From: Microvirga sp. ACRRW
GTDB lineage: Bacteria > Pseudomonadota > Alphaproteobacteria > Rhizobiales > Beijerinckiaceae
Length of the DNA stretch: 64,000 bases
Direction: 5' to 3'
NCBI RefSeq assembly: GCF_022346925.1
Contig: NZ_JAKRNJ010000003.1
Span: 62,001 to 126,000, forward strand
Every line of letters starts with the position of its first letter. Positions within the stretch are counted from its first letter, which is position 1. The notes under the pieces are model-generated. The model saw only the letters and a list, made by a program, of their open reading frames with translations. It was not told the DNA's origin and did no database searches. The position numbers were made by a program, and so were the translations under genes. This document shows positions 11,237 through 19,494 of the stretch, piece by piece.

Positions 11237-13786
11237 TCAGACCACGAGGAAGTCCTGCGCGCTCAGCGCCAGCTGAGACTTGAGCTTGGCGAAACGGATG
11301 GCCGCACCCTTGCCCGAGCCATCCGCATCGTAGGACAGCACGCCCGTGTTCGGATTGTAGATCAGGTAGTCATTGGCATCCAAGGCCTTGGAGCCGATCC
11401 TGAAGAACGCGTCTTTCAGCGCTCCTGTCTTGCCGAGCTTCTTGAAGATGGCGTTCTCCAGGCAGATCCTATCGTCCTCGACCGAGAAGTCGGTGATCGT
11501 GTCCATGTTCGAGCGGGCATTCAGTTTCGTGCTGAAGATGAACTTGTCCCGCCCCGCGCCGCCCGTCAGGCGGTCGTTGCCGAGCCCGCCGTTGAGCGCA
11601 TCATTGCCGGTCAGGCCAGAGAGCTTATTGGCGGTGCTGTTGCCGGTCAGGGTATTGTTGGTTCCATTGCCGGTGAGGGCCACGGCTCGCGTGCCGGTAG
11701 CGATGAGCGTCTCGACATGGGCGGCGAGCTTGTAGCTGACCGTCGTATAGACCTTGTCCTTGCCGCCGTTGAAGGCTTCGACCACCACGTCCTTGGCATT
11801 GTCGACATAGTAGATGTCGTTGCCGGCGCCGCCTTCGAGACGGTCTTTCCCACCGCCGCCGTTCAGCGTGTCGTTACCGAGACCGCCGCGCAGCACGTTG
11901 GCGGCCCCATTGCCGGTGAGCGCGTTGTTCGCCTCGTTTCCGGTCAGGGTGATGTTCGACGTACCGGTCGCGTTGAGATTTTCGACATGCTTGCTCAGGC
12001 TATAGCTGACGCTCGTGAAAACGCTGTCGGATCCGCCTCCCGAGACTTCGACGATCATGTCGCCCAGATCGTCGACGTAATAGGTGTCGTTGCCCGTTCC
12101 GCCCGTCATGGTGTCGGCACCCGCTCCGCCGTCGAGCACATCGTTGCCCGCCTGCCCGGAGAGAGTGTTGGCTGCCGCGTTGCCTGTGAGCACATTGCTC
12201 AACTCGTTGCCTGTCAGGGCAAGCGCGGCGCCGCCCGTCGCGGTCAGGTTCTCGATGGATTTGTCGAGCGTGTAGCTGATCGAGGACCGGACCGTGTCGT
12301 TGCCCGAGATGTCCGAGACAACGTCGCCGGCATCGTCGACAATGAACGTGTCGTCACCCTCTCCGCCCGCCATCGTATCGGCGCCTGCGCCTCCATTGAT
12401 GACGTTGTCGCCTGCATTGCCGCTGATTCTGTTGTCGAGCGCGTTTCCGGTCAGGCGAATGCCAGCGGCCCCGAGGGCGGAAAGCCTTTCGACATTGGCG
12501 CTCAAGGCATGATCGATGGAGCTGTAGACGAGATCGTTGCCGAAGCCTGCCGATTCGACGACGAGGTCCCCGGCATCGTCCACGTAATAGACATCGTCGT
12601 CCTTGCCGCCCGCCATCGTGTCGGCGCCCAGGCCGCCGTCGAAGATGTCGTCGCCCGCGCCGCCTTCCATGCTGTCATTGCCATCCCGGCCCGACAGGCG
12701 ATTGTCCCCGGCGTTTCCGATGATCGTGTCGTGGCCACTGCCGCCGATGGCGTTCTCGATCAGGGATCGCGGATCGTTGTCGTAAAGCAGGGCGTTGAAG
12801 ACATTGCCCCGCGCGGGATGATCGGTGTTGCGGTAATCGAGATGCGCAAGCTGAGTCGTGCTGAAGAGCGAAGAGGCACCGGGCCTCAGGTCGACCTGAA
12901 GATCGGTTTCGTAAAGCGAAAGATCATAGGTGTCGTTGCCGCCGCCATCCCAGATCGTGAGGAAGATCTTGTTCGAGCGGCTTGGTTCCGTCGGTCGTCC
13001 CGGCACGCCTTGCCCCGCGCCGTTGACCAGGGTTTCCCCTGTCGTCGGGCTCCATGAATAAACCGTGTCGTCGCTGCGGAAATTAAAATTGGCACCGTAC
13101 ATCAGCTGCAATGCGGCGATGTCGTTCATCATGTAGGTTTGAGCGAAACTGTACGGATCCGTCAAATAATTGCCGGTGAGTTCCGCCCCCACATAAGATC
13201 TGTAGGTCATCACGGAGAATTCGATCGAATCCCTCTCGGCTGGGAGCGGGACTTCCGTGGACGTACGAGCCTCATGCCCATGCTTCAGCCCGAGCGCATG
13301 GCCGATTTCGTGCATGGTGGTGAAATAGTAATATTGCGCCAGGTAAGATGTATCGAAGCCGGCATACTTCGTGCCGATCCAGATGTCGCCCGCACTCGGG
13401 GTGTCGTCGGATGGGTAATACCCTGCCGCAGTCGAGATCCCCGATGTTTTGGCAATGGCGATCAGGGGATTGTCGAGCTGGTCCACTTCCGTGAAGTTGA
13501 GATTGGTGAAGCCCTCGACCGGCATGAGCATCATCTTCGGGCCGACATCGGTGGGCGGCAATCCTTCCAAAATCGCCCGGAAAGCCTGCTTGACCCCCTC
13601 TGAGGCGGCAGTGAAACCTTTCGTCGCGTACCCTTCGGGTGCGCCATATTCGGAAGTGGTTCCGTAAAAGGCAGCACTCGTGGGAAAGCCGTAACTTATG
13701 GTCGTGAGGTACCAAGCCTTGCCGCCAAGGATGCCGTCGATATTCGCATCCCCTGTTTTGGGTACGATCCTGCCGGAATTTGCCAT
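11237..13786 (-). CDS. serralysin-like RTX zinc metalloprotease
   Basis: 849 residues. The N-terminal M10 peptidase domain (1-about 260) has HEIGHALGLKH (zinc ligands His159, His163, His169, catalytic Glu160) and a Met-turn SVMTYRSY (Met193). From about residue 330 come RTX nonapeptide blocks (GGAGADTMAGG, GGLGNDTLNGG) that bind calcium; they alternate with a VDDAGD..VYSSISYxL....VExLxATG..LTGN unit, giving several tandem modules of about 90 residues. The C-terminus (GRDKFIFSTKL...ITDFSVEDD) is of the M10_C/type I secretion type. No Sec signal and no clear propeptide. Secretion should be by a type I system, but none is encoded nearby. Confidence 0.93.
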   Translation of the reverse strand: MANSGRIVPKTGDANIDGILGGKAWYLTTISYGFPTSAAFYGTTSEYGAPEGYATKGFTAASEGVKQAFRAILEGLPPTDVGPKMMLMPVEGFTNLNFTEVDQLDNPLIAIAKTSGISTAAGYYPSDDTPSAGDIWIGTKYAGFDTSYLAQYYYFTTMHEIGHALGLKHGHEARTSTEVPLPAERDSIEFSVMTYRSYVGAELTGNYLTDPYSFAQTYMMNDIAALQLMYGANFNFRSDDTVYSWSPTTGETLVNGAGQGVPGRPTEPSRSNKIFLTIWDGGGNDTYDLSLYETDLQVDLRPGASSLFSTTQLAHLDYRNTDHPARGNVFNALLYDNDPRSLIENAIGGSGHDTIIGNAGDNRLSGRDGNDSMEGGAGDDIFDGGLGADTMAGGKDDDVYYVDDAGDLVVESAGFGNDLVYSSIDHALSANVERLSALGAAGIRLTGNALDNRISGNAGDNVINGGAGADTMAGGEGDDTFIVDDAGDVVSDISGNDTVRSSISYTLDKSIENLTATGGAALALTGNELSNVLTGNAAANTLSGQAGNDVLDGGAGADTMTGGTGNDTYYVDDLGDMIVEVSGGGSDSVFTSVSYSLSKHVENLNATGTSNITLTGNEANNALTGNGAANVLRGGLGNDTLNGGGGKDRLEGGAGNDIYYVDNAKDVVVEAFNGGKDKVYTTVSYKLAAHVETLIATGTRAVALTGNGTNNTLTGNSTANKLSGLTGNDALNGGLGNDRLTGGAGRDKFIFSTKLNARSNMDTITDFSVEDDRICLENAIFKKLGKTGALKDAFFRIGSKALDANDYLIYNPNTGVLSYDADGSGKGAAIRFAKLKSQLALSAQDFLVV
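11560..12700 (-). repeat. tandem RTX-containing modules within the metalloprotease gene
   Basis: Roughly 270-base units repeat about four to five times. Each codes one RTX nonapeptide patch plus a VDD..GD / VExLxATG / LTGNxxxNxLTGN segment. The copies have diverged at the DNA level, so expansion is not recent. Confidence 0.75.
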
Positions 13787-13835
13787 GGCCGCTGCTTCTC
13801 CTTTTCAGGCTTTCGCGAGAGGCTAGCGGCCATCT

Positions 13836-13849
13836 GTTTACATGTAAAC
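13836..13849. promoter_or_regulatory. 14-bp perfect palindrome, candidate operator
   Basis: GTTTACATGTAAAC, 50 bases upstream of the metalloprotease start and about 190 upstream of the divergent exporter operon. On the plus strand TTTACA (13837-13842) could also serve as a -35. Its symmetry and AT-rich core look like a dimeric repressor or activator site; no regulator is encoded alongside. Confidence 0.55.
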
Positions 13850-14042
13850 GTTATAACAGTTGTATTTGGTGGCGTACGATTGTGCTCGCCTCCGAAAGCG
13901 AAAGCATCGGGACGAGGCCAAACAAGGCTCGGTAGGAAAAGAGATTCAGAGCGATTGCTATTTCAGGCAGTCGGCTCAGGTCCGTGCAGTCGCTATGATT
14001 ATGTGGTCATGCTACATGAGCTGATCCCTGGAGAACTCTGCC

Positions 14043-15041
14043 TTGAAGATCTCCCGCGTGGTTTTTGCCCTCGTGCTGCTTGCCGCGGCCGCAGCTGCCT
14101 ATTGGCGCTTCAGCCGGCCCGTGGAAGTTGCAACCGCCATGCCGACACGGGGCGATGCGGCGGAGATCGTCTACGCCACCGGCGTCGTCGAACCGCGCAC
14201 TTGGGCCAAGGTGACGCCGCTCCTGCGGGAGCGGATCGTCGAGCTTTGCAATTGCGAGGGCGAATCTGTTGAGAAGGACGTCGTGCTGGCCCGCCTCGAC
14301 AGCCGGCAGCCGGAAGCGACCCTCGCGGAGCTGAAAGCCCGGCAGAAGCTGATCTCGTCGGATTACACCCGTATCGCCGCTCTCGTGGAGAGGCGGGTTT
14401 CAACCGAGCAGGCCTTGGACCGGGCCCGCAGCGAGCTCAGTCAGGTCGAAGCTCTCATCGCAGGTCAGCAGACCCGGCTCGAATCCTACGTCCTGCGCGC
14501 GCCCATGGGCGGCGTCGTGCTGCGCCAGGACGGGGAGGTCGGCGAGGTGGCCGAGCCCGGCACGGTCCTGTTCTGGGTCGGCGAGCCGAAGCCCCTGCTG
14601 GTGGTGGCGGACGTGAATGAGGAAGACATCCCGCGCGTTGCGGTCGGCCAACGCGCCGTCCTGAAGGCGGACGCTTTTCCGGAGCAAATTCTGGAGGCGA
14701 AAGTGGATTCCATCACGCCGAAGGGCGATCCCGTTGCCAAGACCTATCGCGTGCGCCTCGCCCTGCCTGACGATACGCCGCTGCTCATCGGCATGACGGC
14801 AGAGGTGAACGTGATCGTACAGGTCTCCGCCAATGCGCTTCTCGTCCCCGCCAATGCGCTGCGGGGCAGCGCACTCTTCGTCGTGGAGAAGGGCGTTGCC
14901 CGCCGCCGCGAGGTGAAGGTGGGAATTCGCGGCGCGAGCAACGCGCAGATTCTGTCGGGTCTCGATGATGCTGCTCAAGTCGTCGTGCCGTTCCCGGAAG
15001 ACATCATCGACGGTGCGAAGGTGAGAGACAGGAGAAGCTGA
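14043..15041 (+). CDS. HlyD/DevB-type periplasmic adaptor of an ABC exporter
   Basis: 332 residues, TTG start with a GGAG site 9 bases upstream. N-terminal membrane anchor (residues 3-20), then a biotinyl-lipoyl-like half (GVVEPRTWAKVTPLLRERI), a helical hairpin (about 90-150), the second lipoyl half (LRAPMGGVVLRQDGEVGEVAEPG) and a beta-barrel domain (VADVNEEDIPRVAVGQRA). First gene of an adaptor-permease-ATPase unit, the same order as cyanobacterial devBCA; function resembles MacA. A possible -10 TATGAT lies at 13994-13999. Substrate unknown. Confidence 0.9.
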   Translation: MKISRVVFALVLLAAAAAAYWRFSRPVEVATAMPTRGDAAEIVYATGVVEPRTWAKVTPLLRERIVELCNCEGESVEKDVVLARLDSRQPEATLAELKARQKLISSDYTRIAALVERRVSTEQALDRARSELSQVEALIAGQQTRLESYVLRAPMGGVVLRQDGEVGEVAEPGTVLFWVGEPKPLLVVADVNEEDIPRVAVGQRAVLKADAFPEQILEAKVDSITPKGDPVAKTYRVRLALPDDTPLLIGMTAEVNVIVQVSANALLVPANALRGSALFVVEKGVARRREVKVGIRGASNAQILSGLDDAAQVVVPFPEDIIDGAKVRDRRS

Positions 15042-15042
15042 C

Positions 15043-16290
15043 ATGCGCCTGATCCTGGAATTGGCTCTGACCCATATCGCCGGCCGCGGCCGTCAGACCA
15101 TCGTGGCGATCCTGGGCGTCGCGCTCGGTGTCGGGTTCTCCATCGCGATGGCGGCGCTGATGCAGGGCACGGAGAAGGATTTCATCGCGCAGCTCGTCGA
15201 TACGATGCCTCACGTGCAGGTCTCCGACGAGCGCCGCACGCCGCGTCGCCAGCCGGCGGAGGATCTGTTTCCCGCAACGCAGTTCGAAGGCCTGAGACCG
15301 AAGGAGGACCGCCGCGGCATTCTCAACCCCGCCGCGGTTTTCGCATCTTTGCGCGACTGGGTGCCGGGCCGTATGGCGCAGAGCCTGCGCACGCAGGGCG
15401 TGGTGCGCTATGCGGGGCGCGATGTAGGCGTGTCGATCATCGGCATCGAGCCGGCCATCGAGGCGACGGTTTCCTCCGTCGCGGGCGATTTCGTGCAGGG
15501 CAGCTTCGATGCGCTGCAGGCGGGAGGCAACAATATCGTCGTCGGCGACCGGCTGGCCCAGCGTCTCGGCGCATCCATGGGCACGACAATCCAGCTCGTT
15601 TCGGCAACAGGCCAGTCGCGAGGCTTCAAGATCGTCGGGCAGTTCCACACCGGCAGCAACGCGCGCGACGAGGGCGAGACGTATGTGCTGTTGAAGAATG
15701 CGCAGATTCTCTCCGAGCGCCCCAACGCGATCAACGACATTCGCTTGCGCCTCGACGATCCCGAAGCAGCACCCCGCGTCGCGCGTCAGGTGGAGGCGGA
15801 GATCGGCTACAAGGCCGTGCCCTGGCAGGAGGCGAACGAGTCGCTGCTAGAAGCGCTCGTGGTGCGCAACATCGTTATGTACACAGTGGTGGGCGCGATC
15901 CTGCTGGTCGCGGGATTCGGCATCTTCAACATCATTTCCACCATCACCCACGAGAAGGCACGCGACATCGCGATCCTGAAATCGCTCGGCTTCACGCAAG
16001 GAAACATGCGCCACTTGTTTCTTCTCGAAGGATTGGCGCTCGGAATCGCCGGATCCGCCGTCGGTTGGCTGATCGGTTTTCTGTTGTGCCTCGCGCTCTC
16101 GCAGGTGGAGTTCAAGATCTCGGGCGGGGCGGTCGGGCGCGAGATCACGCGCCTGCCCCTCTTCTGGTCGCCCTGGCATTATGCGATCGCATCGGCCTTC
16201 GCTCTCCTGTCGGCGGGCGTGGCCGGATACTTGCCCGCGCGGCAGGCGGCGCGCCTCAACCCCGTCGACATCATCCGGGGGGCCACATGA
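15043..16290 (+). CDS. ABC exporter permease, FtsX/MacB (DevC-like)
   Basis: 415 residues. One N-terminal membrane segment (about 18-40), a large periplasmic MacB_PCD-like domain (about 45-275), then three C-terminal spans (about 285-310, 330-365, 375-400) of the FtsX fold, with the coupling region THEKARDIAILKSLGFTQGN. The protein lacks a fused ATPase; that is supplied by the next gene, whose start overlaps this stop by 4 bases. It starts 1 base after the adaptor stop. Works as a mechanotransmission-type exporter with the adaptor. Confidence 0.92.
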   Translation: MRLILELALTHIAGRGRQTIVAILGVALGVGFSIAMAALMQGTEKDFIAQLVDTMPHVQVSDERRTPRRQPAEDLFPATQFEGLRPKEDRRGILNPAAVFASLRDWVPGRMAQSLRTQGVVRYAGRDVGVSIIGIEPAIEATVSSVAGDFVQGSFDALQAGGNNIVVGDRLAQRLGASMGTTIQLVSATGQSRGFKIVGQFHTGSNARDEGETYVLLKNAQILSERPNAINDIRLRLDDPEAAPRVARQVEAEIGYKAVPWQEANESLLEALVVRNIVMYTVVGAILLVAGFGIFNIISTITHEKARDIAILKSLGFTQGNMRHLFLLEGLALGIAGSAVGWLIGFLLCLALSQVEFKISGGAVGREITRLPLFWSPWHYAIASAFALLSAGVAGYLPARQAARLNPVDIIRGAT

Positions 16291-16988
16291 GCACGCTGAT
16301 CGAGGCCGATCACCTCACGCGCATCCTGCCCGCTATCGTACCGGTGACGCTGGTGCGCGACGTGTCGCTTACGATCGGGGATCGCGAATTCGTGGCGATC
16401 ACCGGCCCCTCGGGCTCCGGTAAGTCGTCGCTGCTCTACCTGCTCGGCCTTCTCGACCGGCCGACCAGCGGGACCTTGAGGATCTCGGGTCAGGATACGT
16501 CGCAGCTGGACGACGATGCCTTGGCGCGCCTGCGGTTGGAGAGCCTGGGATTCGTGTTCCAGTTCCATTTCCTGCTGCCGGAATTTTCCGTGTTGAAGAA
16601 CGTGGAGCTGCCGATGCGAAAGGCAGGCCGCCTGTCCGCTTCCGAGATGAGCGAGCGTGCTGCAGGTTTGCTGGAGGAGCTCGGTCTTGCGGGCCATCTC
16701 GACAAGCATCCCGATCAGCTCTCGGGTGGACAGCGTCAGCGCGTGGCGGTGGCCCGCGCGCTCGCCAACGATCCGCATGTGGTGCTGGCCGACGAGCCGA
16801 CGGGAAGTCTCGACAGCAAAAGCTCAGAGCAGGTTTTCAAGATTTTGCAGGATCTGGTGAAGAAACACGGCAAGACAGTTCTTGCCGTCACGCACGACAT
16901 GGACATCGCCGCGCGCGTGGACAGGCGCATTCATCTCGTCGACGGCAAGGTGGTGAGCGACGAGAGCGTCGCGCAAGTAAGCGTTTGA
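16287..16988 (+). CDS. ABC exporter ATPase, LolD/MacB/DevA type
   Basis: 233 residues; ATG at 16287 overlaps the permease stop. Walker A GPSGSGKSS (about 41-49), Q-loop FQFHFLLPEFSVLKNV, signature LSGGQRQRVAVARAL, Walker B VVLADEPTGSLD and H-loop AVTHDMD are all intact, so it should be active. The short single-domain form and the LPEFSVLKNV Q-loop are typical of the LolD/MacB group. Third gene of the exporter operon; converges on trmB with 9 bases between. Confidence 0.95.
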   Translation: MSTLIEADHLTRILPAIVPVTLVRDVSLTIGDREFVAITGPSGSGKSSLLYLLGLLDRPTSGTLRISGQDTSQLDDDALARLRLESLGFVFQFHFLLPEFSVLKNVELPMRKAGRLSASEMSERAAGLLEELGLAGHLDKHPDQLSGGQRQRVAVARALANDPHVVLADEPTGSLDSKSSEQVFKILQDLVKKHGKTVLAVTHDMDIAARVDRRIHLVDGKVVSDESVAQVSV

Positions 16989-16997
16989 GGCGCCTTA

Positions 16998-17681
16998 TCA
17001 GGCACGAACTATCGTGAGATAGCTCGGCACGCGGCCTTCGCGGATGGCTTTCGCTTCATAGCGCGTACCGGGCCAGCCCTCGTAGGGCGTGCGCCAATCG
17101 TCGGCGCGCTTCGCGGTCCAGCGGAAATGGTCGGAGCGCAGCACGCGGGAAAGCACCCAGCCGATGTAATCGTCGATGTCGCTGGCAAAGCGCAGTTCGC
17201 CGCCGGGCTTCAGCACGCGCGCCAGTTCGACGAGCATCTCGTCTGAGACGAGGCGGCGCTTGCGCTGGCGGCGCTTTGGCCACGGATCAGGATAGAGAAT
17301 ATAGACCCGGTCGAAGCACGCATCGGGCAGGGTCGGCAGGAGCTTGGTGACGTCGTCGTCCCACACACGGATGTTGTCGAGCTTCTCGTGGTCGATGGCG
17401 GCGAGCAGTTTCGCCATGCCGTTCACGAAGGGCTCGCAGCCGATGAAATTGATGTCGCGGTGGGTGCGGGCTTGGGTTGCGAGATGCTCGCCGCCGCCGA
17501 AGCCGATCTCGAGCCAGGTTTCACGCGCTTGTTGGTTCGGAAACTGGCTGGAAGGGGCGCTGCCCGGGACCGCGCGGATCGCGGGCAGCAGATTTTGAAT
17601 CAGGTCGTCCTGACCGGAGCGAAGCTTCTTACCTTTCCGGCGCCCGAAGAAGGCGCCGGCTTTTTGGGATGCTTCGCTCAT
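16998..17681 (-). CDS. trmB: tRNA (guanine-N7-)-methyltransferase
   Basis: 227 residues. SAM-dependent methylation of G46 in tRNA. SAM-binding motif LEIGFGGGEHLA, the family motif YILYPDPWPKRRQRKRR, and C-terminal FRWTAKRADDW. A short basic N-terminal part (GRRKGKKLR) precedes the fold. It lies downstream of metK, which makes its cofactor, on the same strand; a palindromic repeat separates the two. Confidence 0.96.
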   Translation of the reverse strand: MSEASQKAGAFFGRRKGKKLRSGQDDLIQNLLPAIRAVPGSAPSSQFPNQQARETWLEIGFGGGEHLATQARTHRDINFIGCEPFVNGMAKLLAAIDHEKLDNIRVWDDDVTKLLPTLPDACFDRVYILYPDPWPKRRQRKRRLVSDEMLVELARVLKPGGELRFASDIDDYIGWVLSRVLRSDHFRWTAKRADDWRTPYEGWPGTRYEAKAIREGRVPSYLTIVRA

Positions 17682-17699
17682 GAAAGGTTTCTCCTAAGT

Positions 17700-17748
17700 G
17701 GGCATGATCTTTTCGAAAAACCGGTGCCCACTTTTTCGGATCATGCCC
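17700..17748. repeat. REP-like palindromic element (copy A)
   Basis: 10-bp perfect terminal arms (17700-17709 with 17739-17748) enclose a core reading CGAAAAACCGGTGCCCACTT. The core recurs in inverted orientation at 29801-29826. Elements with this core are dispersed in many Hyphomicrobiales genomes. As RNA it would form a long hairpin between metK and trmB. Confidence 0.75.
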
Positions 17749-17751
17749 TGA

Positions 17752-18927
17752 TTAGAAAGCCGACTTGAGCTTGGGGGCGAGGTCGGTGCGCTCCCAGGAG
17801 AAGCCGCCGTCCGCGTCGGGCTTGCGGCCGAAATGGCCGTAAGCCGAGGTGCGCGCATAGATCGGCTTGTTGAGGCCGAGATGCGTGCGGATGCCGCGCG
17901 GAGTCAGGTCCATGGCGTCCATGAGGACGGCTTCGAGCTTGTCCTCGCTCACCTTGCCGGTCTCGTGCAGGTCCACGTAGATCGACAGGGGCTTCGCCAC
18001 GCCGATGGCGTAGGAGAGCTGCAGAGTGCAGCGGTCGGCGAGACCTGCGGCCACCACGTTCTTGGCGAGATAGCGCGCGGCGTAGGCGGCCGAGCGGTCC
18101 ACCTTCGTCGGGTCCTTGCCGGAGAACGCGCCGCCGCCGTGCGGGGCCGCGCCGCCGTAGGTGTCGACAATGATCTTACGGCCGGTGAGGCCGCAATCGC
18201 CGTCGGGGCCGCCGATCACGAACTTGCCGGTGGGGTTCACGTGCCAGATGGTCTGGGCCGAGATCCAGCCTTCCGGGAGGGTCTTGCGGATATAGGGCTC
18301 GACGATCTTGCGTACGTCGTCGGACGAGAGGTTCTCGTCGAGGTGCTGGGTCGACAGAACGATCTGCGTGGCAGCGACCGGCTTGCCGTTCTCGTAGCGC
18401 ACCGTGACCTGGCTCTTGGCGTCGGGGCCGAGCTTGGCGGCGTCGCCCTGCTTCGCCTTGCGGGCGATATTCAGGTCCTCGAGGATCTTGTGGGCGTAGT
18501 AGATCGGCGCGGGCATCAGCTCGGGCGTCTCGTTGCAGGCGTAGCCGAACATGATGCCCTGGTCGCCAGCGCCTTCGTCCTTGTTGCCGGCGGCGTCCAC
18601 GCCCTGGGCGATGTGCGCCGACTGGGCATGCAGGAACACGGAAACGTCGGCATTCTTCCAGTGGAAGCCTTCCTGCTCGTAGCCGATGTCCTTGATGGCG
18701 TCGCGGGCGAGCTCGATCACCTTGTCCTTGGTGATGGAAGCGGGGCCGCGCACCTCGCCGGCGATAACCACGCGGTTGGTGGTTGCCAGGGTTTCGCAGG
18801 CCACGCGAGCCTCGGGCTCTGCTGCCAGATACGCATCAACGACGGCATCGGAGATGCGGTCGCAAACCTTGTCGGGATGACCTTCGGACACCGACTCACT
18901 GGTGAAAAGATAGCTTGAGCGCCGCAC
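17752..18927 (-). CDS. metK: S-adenosylmethionine synthetase
   Basis: 391 residues. Makes SAM from methionine and ATP. I choose the GTG at 18927 (reads [20 protein letters not shown]) because AAGGA lies 8-9 bases upstream and the length fits; a TTG seven codons earlier is possible. Motifs: [32 protein letters not shown], the glycine-rich loop [18 protein letters not shown]. Followed by trmB and preceded by an XRE regulator. No SAM-II-like riboswitch was found in the short leader. Confidence 0.95.
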   Translation of the reverse strand: MRRSSYLFTSESVSEGHPDKVCDRISDAVVDAYLAAEPEARVACETLATTNRVVIAGEVRGPASITKDKVIELARDAIKDIGYEQEGFHWKNADVSVFLHAQSAHIAQGVDAAGNKDEGAGDQGIMFGYACNETPELMPAPIYYAHKILEDLNIARKAKQGDAAKLGPDAKSQVTVRYENGKPVAATQIVLSTQHLDENLSSDDVRKIVEPYIRKTLPEGWISAQTIWHVNPTGKFVIGGPDGDCGLTGRKIIVDTYGGAAPHGGGAFSGKDPTKVDRSAAYAARYLAKNVVAAGLADRCTLQLSYAIGVAKPLSIYVDLHETGKVSEDKLEAVLMDAMDLTPRGIRTHLGLNKPIYARTSAYGHFGRKPDADGGFSWERTDLAPKLKSAF

Positions 18928-18988
18928 GAGAGAATTCCTTTGAGGCAAATGAAAATGGGGGAGCCTATAGGGTTACAGGCTTTCCTTG

Positions 18989-19017
18989 CTCATGCCTCAG
19001 GCTCGCGGAAAGGTCAA
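18989..19017 (-). promoter_or_regulatory. putative metK promoter
   Basis: Minus strand TTGACC (complement of 19012-19017), 17 bases, then CATGAG (complement of 18989-18994). The -35 is good and the -10 is weak. It is located between the XRE gene stop and metK. Confidence 0.4.
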
Positions 19018-19030
19018 GCGAACGCGTTCT

Positions 19031-19444
19031 TTATGACGAACGTTCTTCATCTTCCTGGGCGGCCAGGGAGGCGACGAGCTGTACGATGCTTTTGCGGACC
19101 TTCGCGCTCTTGATGCCGGTGAACGTGCGGATGAGCTGGAGGCCCTCGGGCGTCGACATGACGTCTGCGATATAGGGCGGCGATTCCTCTTCCGCGAAGC
19201 CGGATTCGGCCTTTCCGCTCTTGAGGCCGTCGAAGAAGAAGTGGATCTCGACCCCCAGAATCTTCGCGATGTCGACGAGCCGACCCACGCTGATCCGGTT
19301 CATGCCCTTTTCGTATTTTTGGACCTGCTGAAAGGTAAGGCCAAGCATCTCGCCAAGCTTCTCTTGGCTCATGCCAATCGAGATACGGCGTACACGCACG
19401 CGCGTTCCGACTTCCTTATCAATTGAGCTGGTCGATTTCTTCAT
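19031..19444 (-). CDS. XRE-family transcriptional regulator, PraR-like
   Basis: 137 residues. N-terminal helix-turn-helix (about 12-68): GTRVRVRRISIGMSQEKLGE, then LGLTFQQVQKYEKGMNRISV, followed by a C-terminal tail that probably mediates dimerisation. The HTH closely follows the pattern of rhizobial PraR-type repressors, which act on biofilm and quorum-sensing genes; that link is by resemblance only. It sits between lnt and metK, a conserved position in Hyphomicrobiales. Confidence 0.88.
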   Translation of the reverse strand: MKKSTSSIDKEVGTRVRVRRISIGMSQEKLGEMLGLTFQQVQKYEKGMNRISVGRLVDIAKILGVEIHFFFDGLKSGKAESGFAEEESPPYIADVMSTPEGLQLIRTFTGIKSAKVRKSIVQLVASLAAQEDEERSS

Positions 19445-19494
19445 AGCCCCGCGCTTTCTTGCTAAAGCTGACGTAACGTCACGGCCACTTTATA

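Noticed and set aside
14043..16988. Exporter genes as the type I secretion system of the neighbouring serralysin
   Set aside because: The permease is FtsX/MacB-like with a separate ATPase; type I RTX exporters use a fused HlyB-type ABC protein.
18928..19030. SAM riboswitch in the metK leader
   Set aside because: The short leader lacks the conserved SAM-II or SAM/SAH cores; only a small 5-bp hairpin is present.
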